Origin: Aradus depressus
Lineage: Eukaryota > Arthropoda > Insecta > Hemiptera > Aradidae
Direction of reading: 5' to 3'
Length of the DNA: 64,000 nucleotides
Assembly: GCA_963662175.1 (NCBI GenBank)
Contig: OY759223.1
Coordinates: 13,122,249 to 13,186,248 of the forward strand
Within the stretch, counting starts at the first letter, position 1. Each line of letters opens with the position of its first letter. A program made the position numbers and the translations under genes. Below the pieces are notes generated by a model. That model worked only from the letters and a program-made list of their open reading frames with translations. It was not told the origin of the DNA and did not search any database. Below, one piece after another: positions 11,057-22,000 of this stretch.

Positions 11057-11295
11057 TTGCCTGGGCTTTAACTGCAAGATCATATCGCCTACTACCAGAG
11101 TACTCTTCTGTCTCTCTGGGGGACATGAGCTCGACTCTGTTGTGGGAGTTCTAAATTTTGCCTACCCTAGGTGTATTCACATAGGAGGGACTTTAACGAG
11201 TAGCCGACATCGCACTGGCTCAGGGCCATCGCTTAACGTACCATCCGAAGGACGGCGTGCTCAAGGTCTTTTTTCTGGTTCCTCCAGGTCTTCCC
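11057..11295 (-). mobile_element. family A SINE, antisense, head lost
   Basis: It runs from 'gcctgggctttaactgcaag' (SINE tail) through 'atcgcttaacgtaccatccg' to 'ggacggcgtgctcaaggtc'. The tRNA-like head is absent. Confidence 0.75.
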
Positions 11296-11879
11296 TCTGT
11301 ATTAGCGGGAAGTCCCGACCTAGGCTTTGCTGTCCCTGGCCAGTGGCCATTCTGTCTTTTTTCTTGAAAACGAAGAGATTGAGTTGAAATCCCCATGACC
11401 CGATAGTGGGACATCCAATGGTCCGGCTTTACCCTAGCAGACTCAAATCTCTTTTATAAATAAAGAGCTTACACACAATTGTTTGAGACCTCCCAGTGAC
11501 TGCCAAGTTTACAATTCGTCACCATACTCGTGATTGTGAATTAAAATAACTGATTAACTGTGGAACGTATCTGTGGTGATACATATTCATAACTGTATTC
11601 ATACCTGTATGCATACATAACATTTCAAAGCCACAATGACCTTCTGAGTAATGTGCTTAATAACGAAAAATATATTTAAATTTTCTTTTTACAATTGTTT
11701 TTCAGATGTGTTCTATATATAAGCATTGACATACTCGATTGGTTCGTCAGCCTTTGAAATTTCTATTCCAGATAGGATTTTAAACGAGCTCCAGCAGTTT
11801 CACCCGGCTTCATGTGTTTACCGCTCTCGTTGAAAATTAGAGACTTCTGAATCATCTTATTAAATTTTGAGTTATTACA
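11296..11879. other. unassigned spacer
   Basis: No coding or repeat signature beyond short frames. Confidence 0.3.
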
Positions 11880-12010
11880 TACATTCGTTACTTCACTTAG
11901 CCGATTCCGCTAAAAATTATTAGGTGTTGTCCTTATGGGGTTCTGGATACACATAAAAAATTTCATGTCAATACATTCATTATTTCGGAGTTATTGGAAG
12001 ATGACTTAGA
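11880..12010 (-). repeat. family B internal fragment
   Basis: It holds 'ttaggtgttgtccttatggg' and 'gtcaatacattcattatttc'. Confidence 0.6.
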
Positions 12011-12064
12011 GACACAGGCAATAATTATTTTCTTCATTTTTGATATCAAGGAGACAGTAAATGT

Positions 12065-12390
12065 CGGGGGCGCCGGTAGCTCAGTGGCGTTCTTGCTTAC
12101 TGAGCTTAAGATCGTGGGTTCGAATCCAGGCCGAGGCCTTTATTTTATTTTATCTGGGAGGTAAAAAAAGCTCTAGCCAACCGTTCGTCGGATGGGACGT
12201 TAAGCGATGGTTCCCGAGCCTGTACGATATCAGGTACTCGTTAAAGACCCCTACCCTAGGAGAATAAAAATTTAGGTTAGCAACATTTAGGACTCCTATA
12301 ACAAAGTCGGGCTTATGTCCACCCGAGTGACGAAAGAGCGATCTGGTAGTAGGTGATATGACCTCGTTGTTAAAGCCCGGGCTATTATTA
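12065..12390 (+). mobile_element. family A SINE, near full length, (ATT)n tail
   Basis: The head 'ggcgccggtagctcagtggc' carries the A box and 'tcgtgggttcgaatccagg' the B box. The body is complete, and the tail ends at 'aaagcccgggc' followed directly by an (ATT)n run to about 12410. The ATT tail differs from the 'gagtcataa' tails of other copies. Confidence 0.85.
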
Positions 12391-12504
12391 TATTATTATT
12401 ATTATTATCAATCATAATAACAGAAGATGTCACATGTATTAACTTGTTCTATGGCAAATATTTTATCATTTCTGTCTTTACATCATTTTATATATTTTCG
12501 GATT

Positions 12505-12856
12505 GTTCTACTTCCTCAGCTATACGAAGTATAGGGGAAGTTATGTAATCGGTCAAAAATTCAAGGTTGAGTTCACAAGAATTTCATGTTTTTTATACAC
12601 CCTGTTTCAAAAATAAAATACATTTTTTTTGTCTATCTGTGCCTGCATATGTGTGCGTTACACGATCACTCCCGATAAAATGGATCATTAACAAATATTA
12701 TATGTATATCCAGAACCCCACGAGGACACCTTTTGATTTTCAGTCAAATCGGCCAAAGAGAAGGGGGAAGACTAGGGTGGAGGCTCAACTCAAAAACCCC
12801 AATAACGACGGAATCTAGTAATGTATGTATCGACACAAAATTTAGTATGAGGATTA
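12505..12856 (+). repeat. family B copy with intact left end
   Basis: The left terminus 'agctatacgaagtatagggg' is followed by 'aagttatgtaatcggtcaaa'. The copy is interrupted at 12855-12856 (TA) by the element that follows and resumes only briefly after 13450. Confidence 0.8.
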
Positions 12857-13448
12857 GGGTGGTCGTTAATAATGCAAGGTTTAAATTTTAACGCTCTCAC
12901 CCAAAAATCTCGATCAACATGATAAAAAAATACGATTGGCATTATTCCGGGCCCATAATAAATGATTTAACCCGTGCCGGCAGAGGAATCAAATTTTCCG
13001 TGTATTTTAAATGGCGTTTAGTGATGTTTCTGGTTTTTGTTCTATAACTATGAAACTGTCTATCGTAAATCTCTGAAAATTTGTACACTACTATTTTTGA
13101 AGTTGCTGAACACGAATATTTTATCAAAAATTATATTGGTCAAGTCAAAACTGTCAAAATTGGCTTCCGAATTTGCGAAAAATATTTTTCTATTTTTTTT
13201 TTTTGAAGAATAAAAAATCTAATTTATATAATTTTTTTTCTTTTCAATTTGAATTCTATTTTGCAGCTCAAAATGTCGATTATATGCTAAATAATAAAAT
13301 GCGAGAGAAAATTGAAAATTTGAAATTCAACCGCTTTTCGATGATTACGCGATATTTTCATGAAGTACGCGCTCCATTCGAAAGTTACGCACATGTAGGG
13401 ATGGGTATTACCGTTAAAATTTGAACCTTGCATTATTAACGACCACCC
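12857..13448. mobile_element. 592-bp inverted-repeat transposon (MITE), TA duplication
   Basis: The ends are 'gggtggtcgttaataatgca' and its exact reverse complement, and inversion extends about 38 bp ('aggtt(t/c)aaattttaacg'). TA flanks both sides (12855-12856 and 13449-13450), as for Tc1/mariner-type insertion. Two short internal frames (12942-13127 minus, 13173-13424 plus) show no transposase motif. Confidence 0.85.
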
Positions 13449-13450
13449 TA

Positions 13451-13765
13451 CTACTGTGTCTGTCGTATTGGTTTAAGATCCGCCATGCTACTTATTATTA
13501 TTGTGAGTAAATCAATTTTTTTTTATCCATTCATAAATTTGTCGTATCTATAGCTCATTGTTAAGATACTGATTGTGAGTTCGAAGAAAGATATCAGAAT
13601 GACGTATGGGTATTAACATATGCTATTTTTATTTTGGCAATTCCTCATATCTATCAGCAATCATTAAAATAATCCATTTTTTTTTTTTATCCCTCTATAT
13701 TACGTCAAGATATTTGGTTGTATAGCAAGGAGCAATACACAAACAAATAAAAGAAATGAAATTGT
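13451..13765. other. AT-rich spacer
   Basis: Nothing recognised apart from a T/A-rich run near 13680. Confidence 0.35.
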
Positions 13766-13975
13766 AGTTAGTTATTATGACTCATGTCTGGGCTTTAACT
13801 ACAAGGTCGTATCGTCATCGTCTACTATCAGAGCGCTCTTTCGTCACTCGGGTGGACATGAGCGCGACTCTCCTATAGAAGTCCTAAATGTTGCCTAACC
13901 TAAATTTTCATTCACCGTGGGTAGGGAGGGATCTTTAACTAGTACCTGCCTTCTATGTGACCTGAGAAGGGTAGC
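13766..13975 (-). mobile_element. family A SINE, antisense, head lost
   Basis: It runs from 'tagttagttattatgactca' (tail) to 'atctttaactagtacctg'. The tail hairpin 'gagcgctctttcgtcactcg' is present. Confidence 0.8.
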
Positions 13976-13989
13976 TTAATCCAAAATAT

Positions 13990-14384
13990 CGTGATACAAA
14001 AAAAAAAAAAAAGTATCTATTGTATTTATTAATAGGAATTTTATATTTATTTATATATCGGGAGCTCAATTTTATCGATTGGGCCAACCAACCCAAAACA
14101 GAAGGCTAAAACCTCGCCTTTACCAGGACACTTTGTACTCAACTAGGTATTTATTTTATTTATTTATTATTTTTTATTTTTTTTGCTGTGTAGAGTGCTT
14201 CGTGCACTGAAAACAGAAATAAAGATGTTGTCATAATTGTCGTCGCGACCAGGGACTGAAATTGAAAATTAAATTTTTATATGGCGCCCGAAAAGAAATA
14301 ATTAAATATCTTATTTGTAATTCTGTAAAAATATTTTTAAAATTAATGTCATAATTTCTGTAAAAAAAAAAGTTAGCGTCCAAA
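13990..14384 (+). mobile_element. possible LTR end and primer-binding site
   Basis: At 14281-14294 the sequence 'tggcgcccgaaaag' matches the first 11 bases of the tRNA-Lys-type primer-binding site used by many LTR retroelements. It follows an AT-rich stretch with an 'aataaa' at about 14217-14222. That arrangement is what the end of a 5' LTR (R-U5) followed by a PBS would look like. No matching second LTR was identified by eye, so this is tentative. Confidence 0.35.
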
Positions 14385-14585
14385 ATGGCCGACTTTAACA
14401 ATGGTTCAGGAGTCGCAAGCCAAATCAAAGATGGTGGCACAAATAGTTTAAATAATAATGATATTAGTAATTCGGTACAGCAACTAATAGAAAAAAATGG
14501 AATGAGTATTGTGGAAGTAAAAAATTATGTAGAGTCGTTTATCAGGCCTGTTCAGAGGAGTGTGTTTCGGGAATTCAGAAAGTGA
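14385..14585 (+). pseudogene. 66-codon frame after the PBS-like site, possible gag start
   Basis: It starts with ATG 14385, about 90 bases after the PBS-like motif. The product is Asn/Ser/Gly-rich at the start, then has a predicted helix 'SVQQLIEKNGMSIVEVKNYV' and a basic end. The position fits a gag N-terminus, but no gag motif can be named. A purine run 'ttaagggagatg' at about 14671 followed by 'tgtagcaaagac' could be a polypurine tract and 3' LTR start, with the body deleted. Confidence 0.3.
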
Positions 14586-15230
14586 TGTGGTGAAGTGAGT
14601 CTGTGAAAGTATGACCAAGTGAGATGAAGGTATTTAGCAAAGGACATAAAAAACTTGGAGTATTCCTTCGTTAAGGGAGATGTGTAGCAAAGACATCAGC
14701 CGGCAGCTCATGCCTTAAGAAATGGATGAGCACAGCATGAGGACCTGACTTCCAACAAGAGGAGAAGAACTACACGAGGTGCAACTACTATTTTATCTCG
14801 CTTTTATCCAGTACGGCAAGAAGCCAACATACATCAGATCAACACATCATGCCGATTCTTTTAAATGTATTGGGGTAAATAATAAATGTGTGTAAAACGT
14901 GACTAACAAAAAAAAATTTTTTTTATATATAAAATTTTAAAATTTTCTTTAAATGAAAGAATAAACGAATTTATAATTAAATTCAGAAAAATGTACGCCT
15001 TATTTCTTTGATATTTTTTTATTTAGAACCATAATCCCGATGGTAATAGTTATTTTATAATATTATATTTTTTTAGAAATAAGTACCTTTACATAATTGG
15101 CATTTTTTTTTTTTTTTTTATCTATTACTTATTTATTTGTTTTACTTTCCCAGTTCCAAAAATGACAAAAAACATGTTATTTATTATAATTAATCTGAAA
15201 TTTTGCTTACCCAGATATATTCACTTAGAG
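14586..15230. other. possible LTR-like tail, then AT-rich spacer
   Basis: 14681-14895 is less AT-rich than its surroundings and could be LTR. From 14900 to 15230 only A/T runs are seen. Confidence 0.3.
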
Positions 15231-15391
15231 TGGCTAGGGATCATCGCTTAACGTCCCATCCGAAGGACGATGTGCTTATGCGTTTTTTTACCTCCCAGAT
15301 AAAATAAACTAAGAGCCTCGGTCGGGTTTCGAACCCGCGAGCTTGAGCACAGAAGGCAAGCATGCATACCACTGAGCTACCGGCGCCTTCA
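15231..15391 (-). mobile_element. family A SINE, antisense head half
   Basis: It is intact from 'gatcatcgcttaacgtccca' through the B box 'cgggtttcgaacccgcg' to 'ctgagctaccggcgccttc'. The 3' half is missing. Confidence 0.85.
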
Positions 15392-15409
15392 ATGAAATTA
15401 TATAACTTT

Positions 15410-15500
15410 TATGTTGCCTAATTCCACAAAACTGTATACATAAAGTGTACCCGTTTTGGTTTACACCATTGTCAGTTCAAAAGTGACATTTAGATCGGTC
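15410..15500 (-). mobile_element. family C hairpin repeat fragment
   Basis: It contains 'cataaagtgtacccgttttg' and 'ttgtcagttcaaaagtgaca', shared with copies near 42560, 54990 and 55515. The minus strand reads CTGACAATGG...CCAAAACGGG, the family C core. Confidence 0.55.
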
Positions 15501-15534
15501 CAATGCTCTTCTATCCTTTCCTGGGAGTCCTACG

Positions 15535-15692
15535 TTTTGTCTACTCAGGGTTAGTTACCTAGTTGGGGGGTCTTTAAGGAGTACCTGATATCGCACATCT
15601 CAAAGTTTTAACTTCCACGAAAAAAACCTAAAAGCCTCGGCCGGGTTTCGAGCCCTCCGAGTAGGCTAACTCTCAGCTACCGGCGTCTAAGT
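15535..15692 (-). mobile_element. family A SINE, degraded antisense copy
   Basis: 'gcctcggccgggtttcgagcc' (B box) and 'tctcagctaccggcgtc' (A box) are readable, but the body is diverged. The stretch 15693-15765 ('cagatcacagaaatgtca') belongs to family C. Confidence 0.7.
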
Positions 15693-15774
15693 GACATTTA
15701 GCTTTGTTTACAATACAGATCACAGAAATGTCATATCTCTGTTTTGAAGCTACTGCTAAGTTTCAACATTTGAT

Positions 15775-15945
15775 TCTTCAACTATACGGTAGGGGGGAAG
15801 TTATTTAATTGGTCACAAATTCGATGTTGCGTTTTCACAGTAGTTTCAAGTTTTCCCTCTCCCTGATTCCAAAGGTGAGTAAAAAAATCGTATTTGTCTG
15901 TGAATACGATACCTCCCGATAGAATGATTGTATCAACATGAAAAG
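15775..15945 (+). repeat. family B left-end half
   Basis: 'actatacggtaggggggaag' and 'ggtcacaaattcgatgttgc' mark the left end. The copy is cut by the SINE that follows. Confidence 0.7.
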
Positions 15946-16280
15946 AGGGCGCCGGTAGCTCAGTGGTATGCGTGCTTGTCTTCTGAGCTCAAGAACGTGG
16001 GTTCGTAACCCGACCGAGGCCCTTAGTTTATTTTATCTGGGAGGTAAAATAAACTTAAGTACGCCGTCCTTCGGATGGGACGTTAAGCGATGGTCCCGAG
16101 CCTGTACGATGTCAGGTACTCGTTAAAGACCCCTGCCCTAGGTGAATAAAAATTTAGGGTAGGCAAAGTTTAGGACTCCCATAGTAGAGTCGGGCTCATG
16201 TCCACCAGAGTGACGAAAGAGCGCTCTGGTAGTAGGGGATATGACCTCGTTGTTAAAGCCCGGGCATGAGTTAGTTAGTT
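15946..16280 (+). mobile_element. family A SINE, full length
   Basis: It runs from 'gagggcgccggtagctcagt' to 'gcccgggcatgagttagtta'. A box and B box ('gtgggttcgtaacccgacc') are present, and the body is close to the consensus of the other copies. A reverse-orientation fragment follows at once (16285-16390). Confidence 0.9.
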
Positions 16281-16284
16281 TGTA

Positions 16285-16390
16285 GTTAGACTCTACAATG
16301 GGAGCCCTAAATGTTGCCGACTGCCTACCCAGGTTTACTTACCTAGGATAAGGGGTCTCTAGTGAGTAACTGAGGGCTCGGGAACGAGGG
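16285..16390 (-). mobile_element. family A SINE, antisense internal fragment
   Basis: It carries 'gactctacaatgggagccct', 'acccaggtttacttaccta' and 'gagtaactgagggctcggga'. Confidence 0.65.
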
Positions 16391-16798
16391 TTGTACTTAA
16401 AAACATAGGTAATAACGTACGTATCGACCCGAAATTTTATATGTGGAACTCAATGTATCATAACGAAATTTAGTATGAGGAGTAAGACCTATTTTCAACC
16501 AAAATATTTTTTTGTAGATCAGTTTATATAGATGACCAATCTGGTTCACTTTGTGAACTACCTATTGTAGTAGAATGAGGGGTCGTGAAAGTAGTAGGAT
16601 GGAGATGTGAAGATAGATAATATATACCCAATTTGTGATATGACCATTGACCTCGGTGTGTGTGGTCACGTACCAATCATCCTTTGATAACAGTACGTAG
16701 CATTCTCATCACAGGTCAACGGTAACAAGGGAGAGGGCGCGTGCCATCATGCTCTACCACGTAGTGGATAAGGTTTGTAATACCCGAATCCCTGTTGT
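16391..16798. other. unassigned, includes family B scraps
   Basis: 'aacgtacgtatcgacccgaaa' near 16412 is a family B phrase. The GC-richer part at 16560-16790 is not recognised. Confidence 0.35.
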
Positions 16799-16943
16799 AC
16801 TGAGAGACTTCTAAATTTTATCTAGTCATTGGTTACTTAAAATAGGGGAATACCTGACATTTTACTGGCTCGGGACCGTAGTTAACGTCCCATCCGAAAG
16901 ACGGCAGTCAATGTTTCGAAAACCCGATCTTAAGCTACCGGCG
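16799..16943 (-). mobile_element. family A SINE, antisense, interrupted at its head
   Basis: It reads to 'cttaagctaccggcg' and is then broken by the element that follows. The SINE end 'cggcgctct' reappears at 17373. Confidence 0.7.
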
Positions 16944-17372
16944 CACAGTGTGAAATTTATGAGTTTTAATTTTCAAAATTCGTGCGCCCGCTCAATTATT
17001 GATCTATTTGGATGAAACTAGGTGCAAAATATTTGGGAAAGGTAACTGCGGGTTTCACAATTTTTTTTGTCTAAGTTTTTGTTAACGGATTTTTACAACT
17101 TAAATGAATGTTTTTTGGATCGCTGATTACGAATTCAATATTTATTTTAGCCAAAAGTGGTCCCAGTGTTGTCATTTTGGCCTAAAGTGGTCCAAATTTA
17201 ATATATTGGCGATTTTTGCCACTGGCATATAATATATTGATTGTGAAACCCGCAGTTATCTGATAAAAAGCCAGCTTTCACAAATGTTTTGCACCTAGTT
17301 TCATCCAAATTGATCAAAAATTGAGCGGGGTCTCGAATTTTGAAAATCAAAACTCATAAATTTCACACTGTG
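16944..17372. mobile_element. 429-bp inverted-repeat element inserted in the SINE
   Basis: The ends are 'cacagtgtgaaatttatgag' and its reverse complement, with inverted similarity for about 120 bp, including 'gatgaaactaggtgcaaaa' and 'ctgcgggtttcacaa' in both arms. It is flanked by 'cggcg' on both sides, a possible 5-bp target duplication. The centre holds a direct repeat 'aaagtggtcc'. No coding frame. Confidence 0.8.
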
Positions 17373-17489
17373 CGGCGCTCTAATCTCAAAATTCTTATAA
17401 TTTTTTCTTTTTTTTTGTGTGAAAATTAATCAATATGGAATGTTTTGGCTTTCGAAAACGATCATGGAAGCCGAAATTATAGTATAAAA

Positions 17490-17574
17490 AAGACTCAGAA
17501 TCACCGACAATGTATTTCCCTAGCACAAATTAACCTGGGACTTCTGAATCCTCATACTAAATTTCCTGTTTATA
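17490..17574 (-). repeat. family B antisense fragment
   Basis: 'aatcaccgacaatgtatttc' is the antisense right end, then 'tcctcatactaaatttcctg'. A SINE follows. Confidence 0.55.
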
Positions 17575-17889
17575 GGTTAGGTTTTATGACTCATGCCTGG
17601 GCTTTAACTACGTGGTCATATCGCCTACTACGAGAGCGCTCTTTCGTCACTCTGGTGGACATGAGCCCGACTTTTGCCTACCCTAAATTTTTATTCACCC
17701 AGGATAGGGGTCTTTAACGAGTACCTGACATTGTACAGGCTCGGGACCATCGCTTAACGTCCCATCCGACGGACGGCGTGCTTAAGTTTATTTTACCTCC
17801 CAGATAAAATAAACTAAGCGCCTCGGTCAGGTTTTGAACCCACGTTCTCGAGCTCAGAAGACACGCATACCACTGAGCTACCGGCTATC
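17575..17889 (-). mobile_element. family A SINE, full length, antisense
   Basis: The tail variant 'taggttaggttttatgactc' opens the copy. The body is complete, including 'tcgcttaacgtcccatccg', and the head ends 'ccactgagctaccggc'. Confidence 0.9.
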
Positions 17890-17904
17890 CTCTTTCCTGT
17901 CTAT

Positions 17905-18075
17905 ATATTTAACACATATAAAACATTTTGTCCCCCTCCGACCCCTCCTTTCCTCCCTTCTCTTTGGCCGATTTCGTTGAAGATCTGCATGTGTCTTCCC
18001 TATTTGGTCCTGGATCCACACATAAAGTTTGGTTTTGATATATCATTACATTGGCATGATTTGGCATCCTTAAAG
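17905..18075 (-). repeat. family B antisense fragment
   Basis: 'ctctttggccgatttcgttg' and 'ggtcctggatccacacataa' are family phrases. It abuts a LINE 3' end. Confidence 0.6.
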
Positions 18076-18084
18076 TGTCCTGTT

Positions 18085-18450
18085 CCTCTGGAACTCTCTC
18101 CCTCTCCAGATTCGCCATGATCCTACTCTTCATTCATTTAAGTCCCTACTTTTCCATTATCTCCTAACTCAGCAAACCTCTGATTCCTAAGGCTGGCTCC
18201 TATGAGATAGTTCTCGTCTTCCTATAAGTCTCTCACTCCACTGGACAGATTGTTACTCTTCTGTTTCATCAGTCCAGTTTTTCTCATTATTTTTCACTAG
18301 TTCATTATATTGTTTTACTCATTGCCTGTTTTTAACATTTAGTATTTATTCCTAGAGACCTCTTTTATTTTATTTATTTTTTCTCAATTTTTCATGTTAT
18401 TATTCTTAGGGGACGAATGTCCCAGAATAAAGATTATTTTCATTTCTTTT
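18085..18450 (+). mobile_element. LINE 3' end, 5'-truncated copy
   Basis: It matches 2110-2510 from 'ctctggaactctctccctct' onward, including the 3' UTR and final 'cagaataaagattattttca'. Severe 5' truncation is typical of target-primed reverse transcription. Confidence 0.8.
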
Positions 18451-18932
18451 CCTTTACGTCATAGATAGTGGTTACAAGAGGCGTATAGGGCAAGTTATGT
18501 AATCAAGTCAAAAATGTTGGTTAATCGGAAACTTAATTCATCGCAGATAATTCACTGAGGACTTTTTCTTGATTCGCTTCGACTTAACTGCTGTCTGTGC
18601 CACGGAACTCCATTCTGATATGCCCTTAATAACATTTAAAGGTTGGTTGACTCCTTCTGATACTTACATTTAAAGCCTCCTCCAACTACCAAGCACACTG
18701 AACCGTTCATATCCTCTCGTTCATCATCGGAGCTACTCGACCATTCCCGCATCCGACAGTCCTGACGGAGTGGTGGGGGAATGTCCCCATAGCTACGGCA
18801 CTCTCTTTTTTTCCCCATTCAGTTTTAGGCGGGACGTTACCTTGTCAACTTGACAGGAAATTCTAACTATCGTCAACTAGTTGACATTATTGTTGTTTTA
18901 TTTCGCTATTGATGTTTTTTTTCGTTTAATCA
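18451..18932 (+). promoter_or_regulatory. region upstream of the IP3K first coding exon
   Basis: It includes a family B scrap ('gtatagggcaagttatgtaa' at 18484) and then sequence that is less AT-rich than the background from about 18600 to 18830. This must contain the 5' UTR and core promoter if exon 1 is correct. No TATA box or initiator stands out clearly. Confidence 0.3.
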
Positions 18933-19022
18933 ATGACAATGGTGAACACTAGTGGAGGACTTAAACAATTGGATTCACTCACAATGACAACAGCTGTGGC
19001 CCAGTTTGAAAAACTTATGCAG
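18933..19022 (+). CDS. IP3K: candidate first coding exon of IP3K
   Basis: ATG 18933 (a second in-frame ATG lies at 18939) opens 30 codons ending 'FEKLMQ', with donor CAG|GTATGT. Phase 0 matches the exon at 39184. The segment is Thr/Ser-rich then helical and has no domain. It was chosen because it sits just downstream of a less AT-rich region, has an unbroken frame and has a near-consensus donor. An upstream or alternative first exon (see 28586-28750) cannot be ruled out. Confidence 0.55.
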
Positions 19023-22000
19023 GTATGTTTTCGAATAAAAATATTTTTATATAATGTTTTATAAAAATATATTTTCCAAATTTCTTTAATTCGTCTCCAA
19101 AGTCAAACGTGTTTATTTTATTATTATTATTTTTTCAAATATATCAAAAATGGAAGGGATGGTACACTTATAGATTTTTGAAAAATATGTATTATTTAGT
19201 ACGCTATAAACTTCATAAATTTTTTAACTTTAAAATAGCAAAATGAGAGGAAATTTGGTACTTCAAAATTTCTCAACTTGTATCAGTAATAAAATGTTGC
19301 TTTTATCTTATTTATTCTCGTTTTCTTCCCGGGGCATTAATGAGTATATACATGTATATATTAATAATTATATATAAATATTAATAATTATATATAAATA
19401 ATTTATTGAATACTTTTTAAATATAAAATTTAAATTTACTACACCAGGAAATCAATGTTTAAATCCAGCATGAAGTCGGTTGGTTGTTTTTTACTTCCGT
19501 AATATTTTTTATTACGTAAATAATATTCAAAGTTGAGGAAAATGTATAAGAAAAATTAAAATTAGAACATTTTACTTATGAAACATATAAATTTACAATT
19601 TTAATTATCATTTATGTGGAAATATGGATTAATATGATTATTTGATGGATGATTTCGATAGTGTGAAATCGATTCCGGAATGGATTTTGTTCTCGAGTCG
19701 ATTACACATCCTGTTATCTTCTATCGATTCTAAAATCTCGATATCGGATAAAGACTGAAATAAAGGATAAAATGAAGTAGGTATGTAATAATGTGTAGTT
19801 TTTTTGTTTTTTTTCTTCACTTCCATGTATGTATATTTCAAATGTTACAAAAGAAATGTCACAACTATTTTTTTTTTCGATTTGAATCGATTTTTAAATT
19901 TTTTAAATCATATTTTCATATATTTCGTACACTCTAAAGGAAACTATGTAATGCGATTTCTGGGTATGGGAGATAATGGCTTTGTTATTGACTAAAGGTC
20001 TTTATTTATGATTAATACAGTTTATATCAGTTCATAATAATTCAAATACACTTCCTGACGCAAATGTCGATTTAAGCCCCTCAAAATGGAAGTATGGAAA
20101 CTTATATACTCAACAAAAATTGTCTAACAACTTTGGATAGCCATGAGCGCATAACAGAATCGGGCGCTCGGGCTACGCCTGGAGGTCCTCCCGGTCTCAA
20201 CGGCTAGCCATCCAAATATTTGAAGGAATATTTTGAAATTCATTTATGAAAACCATTCCGGATCAGAATCGAGTACGTTTAGGAATCGATGCTTTCTCTA
20301 TTACTTGTTCTGATATTCGATTTCCGCGAAGATCGATGTAAACTTTATAATAACTCCGTATTTCGAAATAAATTCGCCAAAAATAGAGCTATTAGGTTAG
20401 GTTTTATAACTCATGACCGGGCTCTAACTACGAGGTCATATCGCCTACTACCAGAGCGCTCTTTCGTGACTCTGGTGGACATTAGCCCGACTCTACTGTG
20501 GGAGTCCTAAATTTTGCCTACCCTAAATCTTTATTCACCTAGGGTAGGAGTACCTGACATCGTACAGGCTCGGGACCATCGTTTAACGTCCCATCCGAAG
20601 GATGGCGTGCTTTAAGTTTATTTTACCTCCCAGATAAAATAAACCAAGGGCCTCGAACGGGTTACGAACCCACGTTCTTGAGCTCAAAAGAGAAGCACGC
20701 ATACCACTGAGCTACCGGCGCCCTCAATATAGAGCTATTGCTATATGCTATATTAACAGAGTATTGTCAGCTCTCTCTTATTCGATCTCTTTGGTCCATG
20801 GTCGGATAACCGAATGTCTTAACATAGAAATACAATATAGACTGCCTTTAGTCTTCCCTTCAGCAACGCTAATTTTCAAGAAGCCTGTAAAAGAGGAGAC
20901 CCGTTAAACCGAGGCCGGATATGAGGAACTATAATCGAATAGTTTTATTAACTATTCATGTTCATGCTCTCTAACTCTCACCTAATGAATCTTAGTTATA
21001 TTTTCATGTATTATGTTAAAAAAAATGACCCGTTGCCTCGGGATTTGAACCCCTTAATTTTAGGGGTGTTTTTCTTGTTTTTATGCGAAGAAGACCTATC
21101 TTTATTTCCCCAGATATATAGCGATGTATAGGGGTAGTTATATAACCGGTCAAAAATTCGAAGTTTAGTTTTCACCGGAATTTCATATTATTTATATTTA
21201 GATACCTCCCGATTGAATGAATGTATCGACACTAAATTGTATATGTGTACCCAGAACCCTATAAGGGCGACACCTGTTCAGTTTCAACCAAATCAGCTAA
21301 AACGAATGAGGGAATCAGAGGAGGGAGGCTCAATGCAAAAACCGATGTAATGAATGCCATTAAGAAACTCCTATTGACTTTTAGCCCAAAGGGCAGATTG
21401 GTTTTGTAGGTAGATCGAAAAACTTATTTGATAAATTGTGCTGGGGAAGTATATTGCCAGTGATTCACCAACGTTTTTCCTCTCTCTCTCTCTCAGGAAA
21501 AGAGCAACATTTAATACATTTTTATCAATTTATCCCCTTTCAAAAATGTAAGAAGTTATTAGCATAATACATATTTTTGATAAGACAACTTTTTTCTCTA
21601 AGATAAGTCATAAAGATAAAATAGAATTGACGTAAGCATATAATGATCATAGAATAGATATAATTTGGTGTCATAAGAAACCACGTGTTCAGAGTCATTG
21701 CACTTTGTAACGTCGGAGAAGTTCAAAACGTACATGATGGCGATTCTCGCCTCCAAAGCTGACCATTTGGGCTAAAACTCAATATTTGACTTACAAAGTG
21801 GCTTCTAAATACTCAAACTAAATTTTCTGTCGATACATTCATTACTGATTTCGCCGAAAATTAATACAGTTTTGAGTTTAAATATAAAATTTTAGAGGGC
21901 GACGGTAGCTCAGTGGTATGCGTGCTTGCTTCTGAGCTGAAGGTCGTGGGTTCGTAGCCCGACCGAGGCCCTTAGTTTATTTTATCTGGGAGGTAAAATA

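Noticed and set aside
11004..11387. 127-codon plus frame
   Set aside because: Its middle section is antisense SINE; similar frames recur at other SINE copies.
15946..16025. tRNA gene at SINE heads (A box and B box present)
   Set aside because: The head lacks a paired acceptor stem, and the same head recurs in dozens of dispersed copies attached to the SINE body. It is a tRNA-derived promoter, not a functional tRNA.
18088..18450. Host exon at 18.1 kb
   Set aside because: It matches the LINE 3' end at 2110-2510, so it is a retrotransposon fragment.
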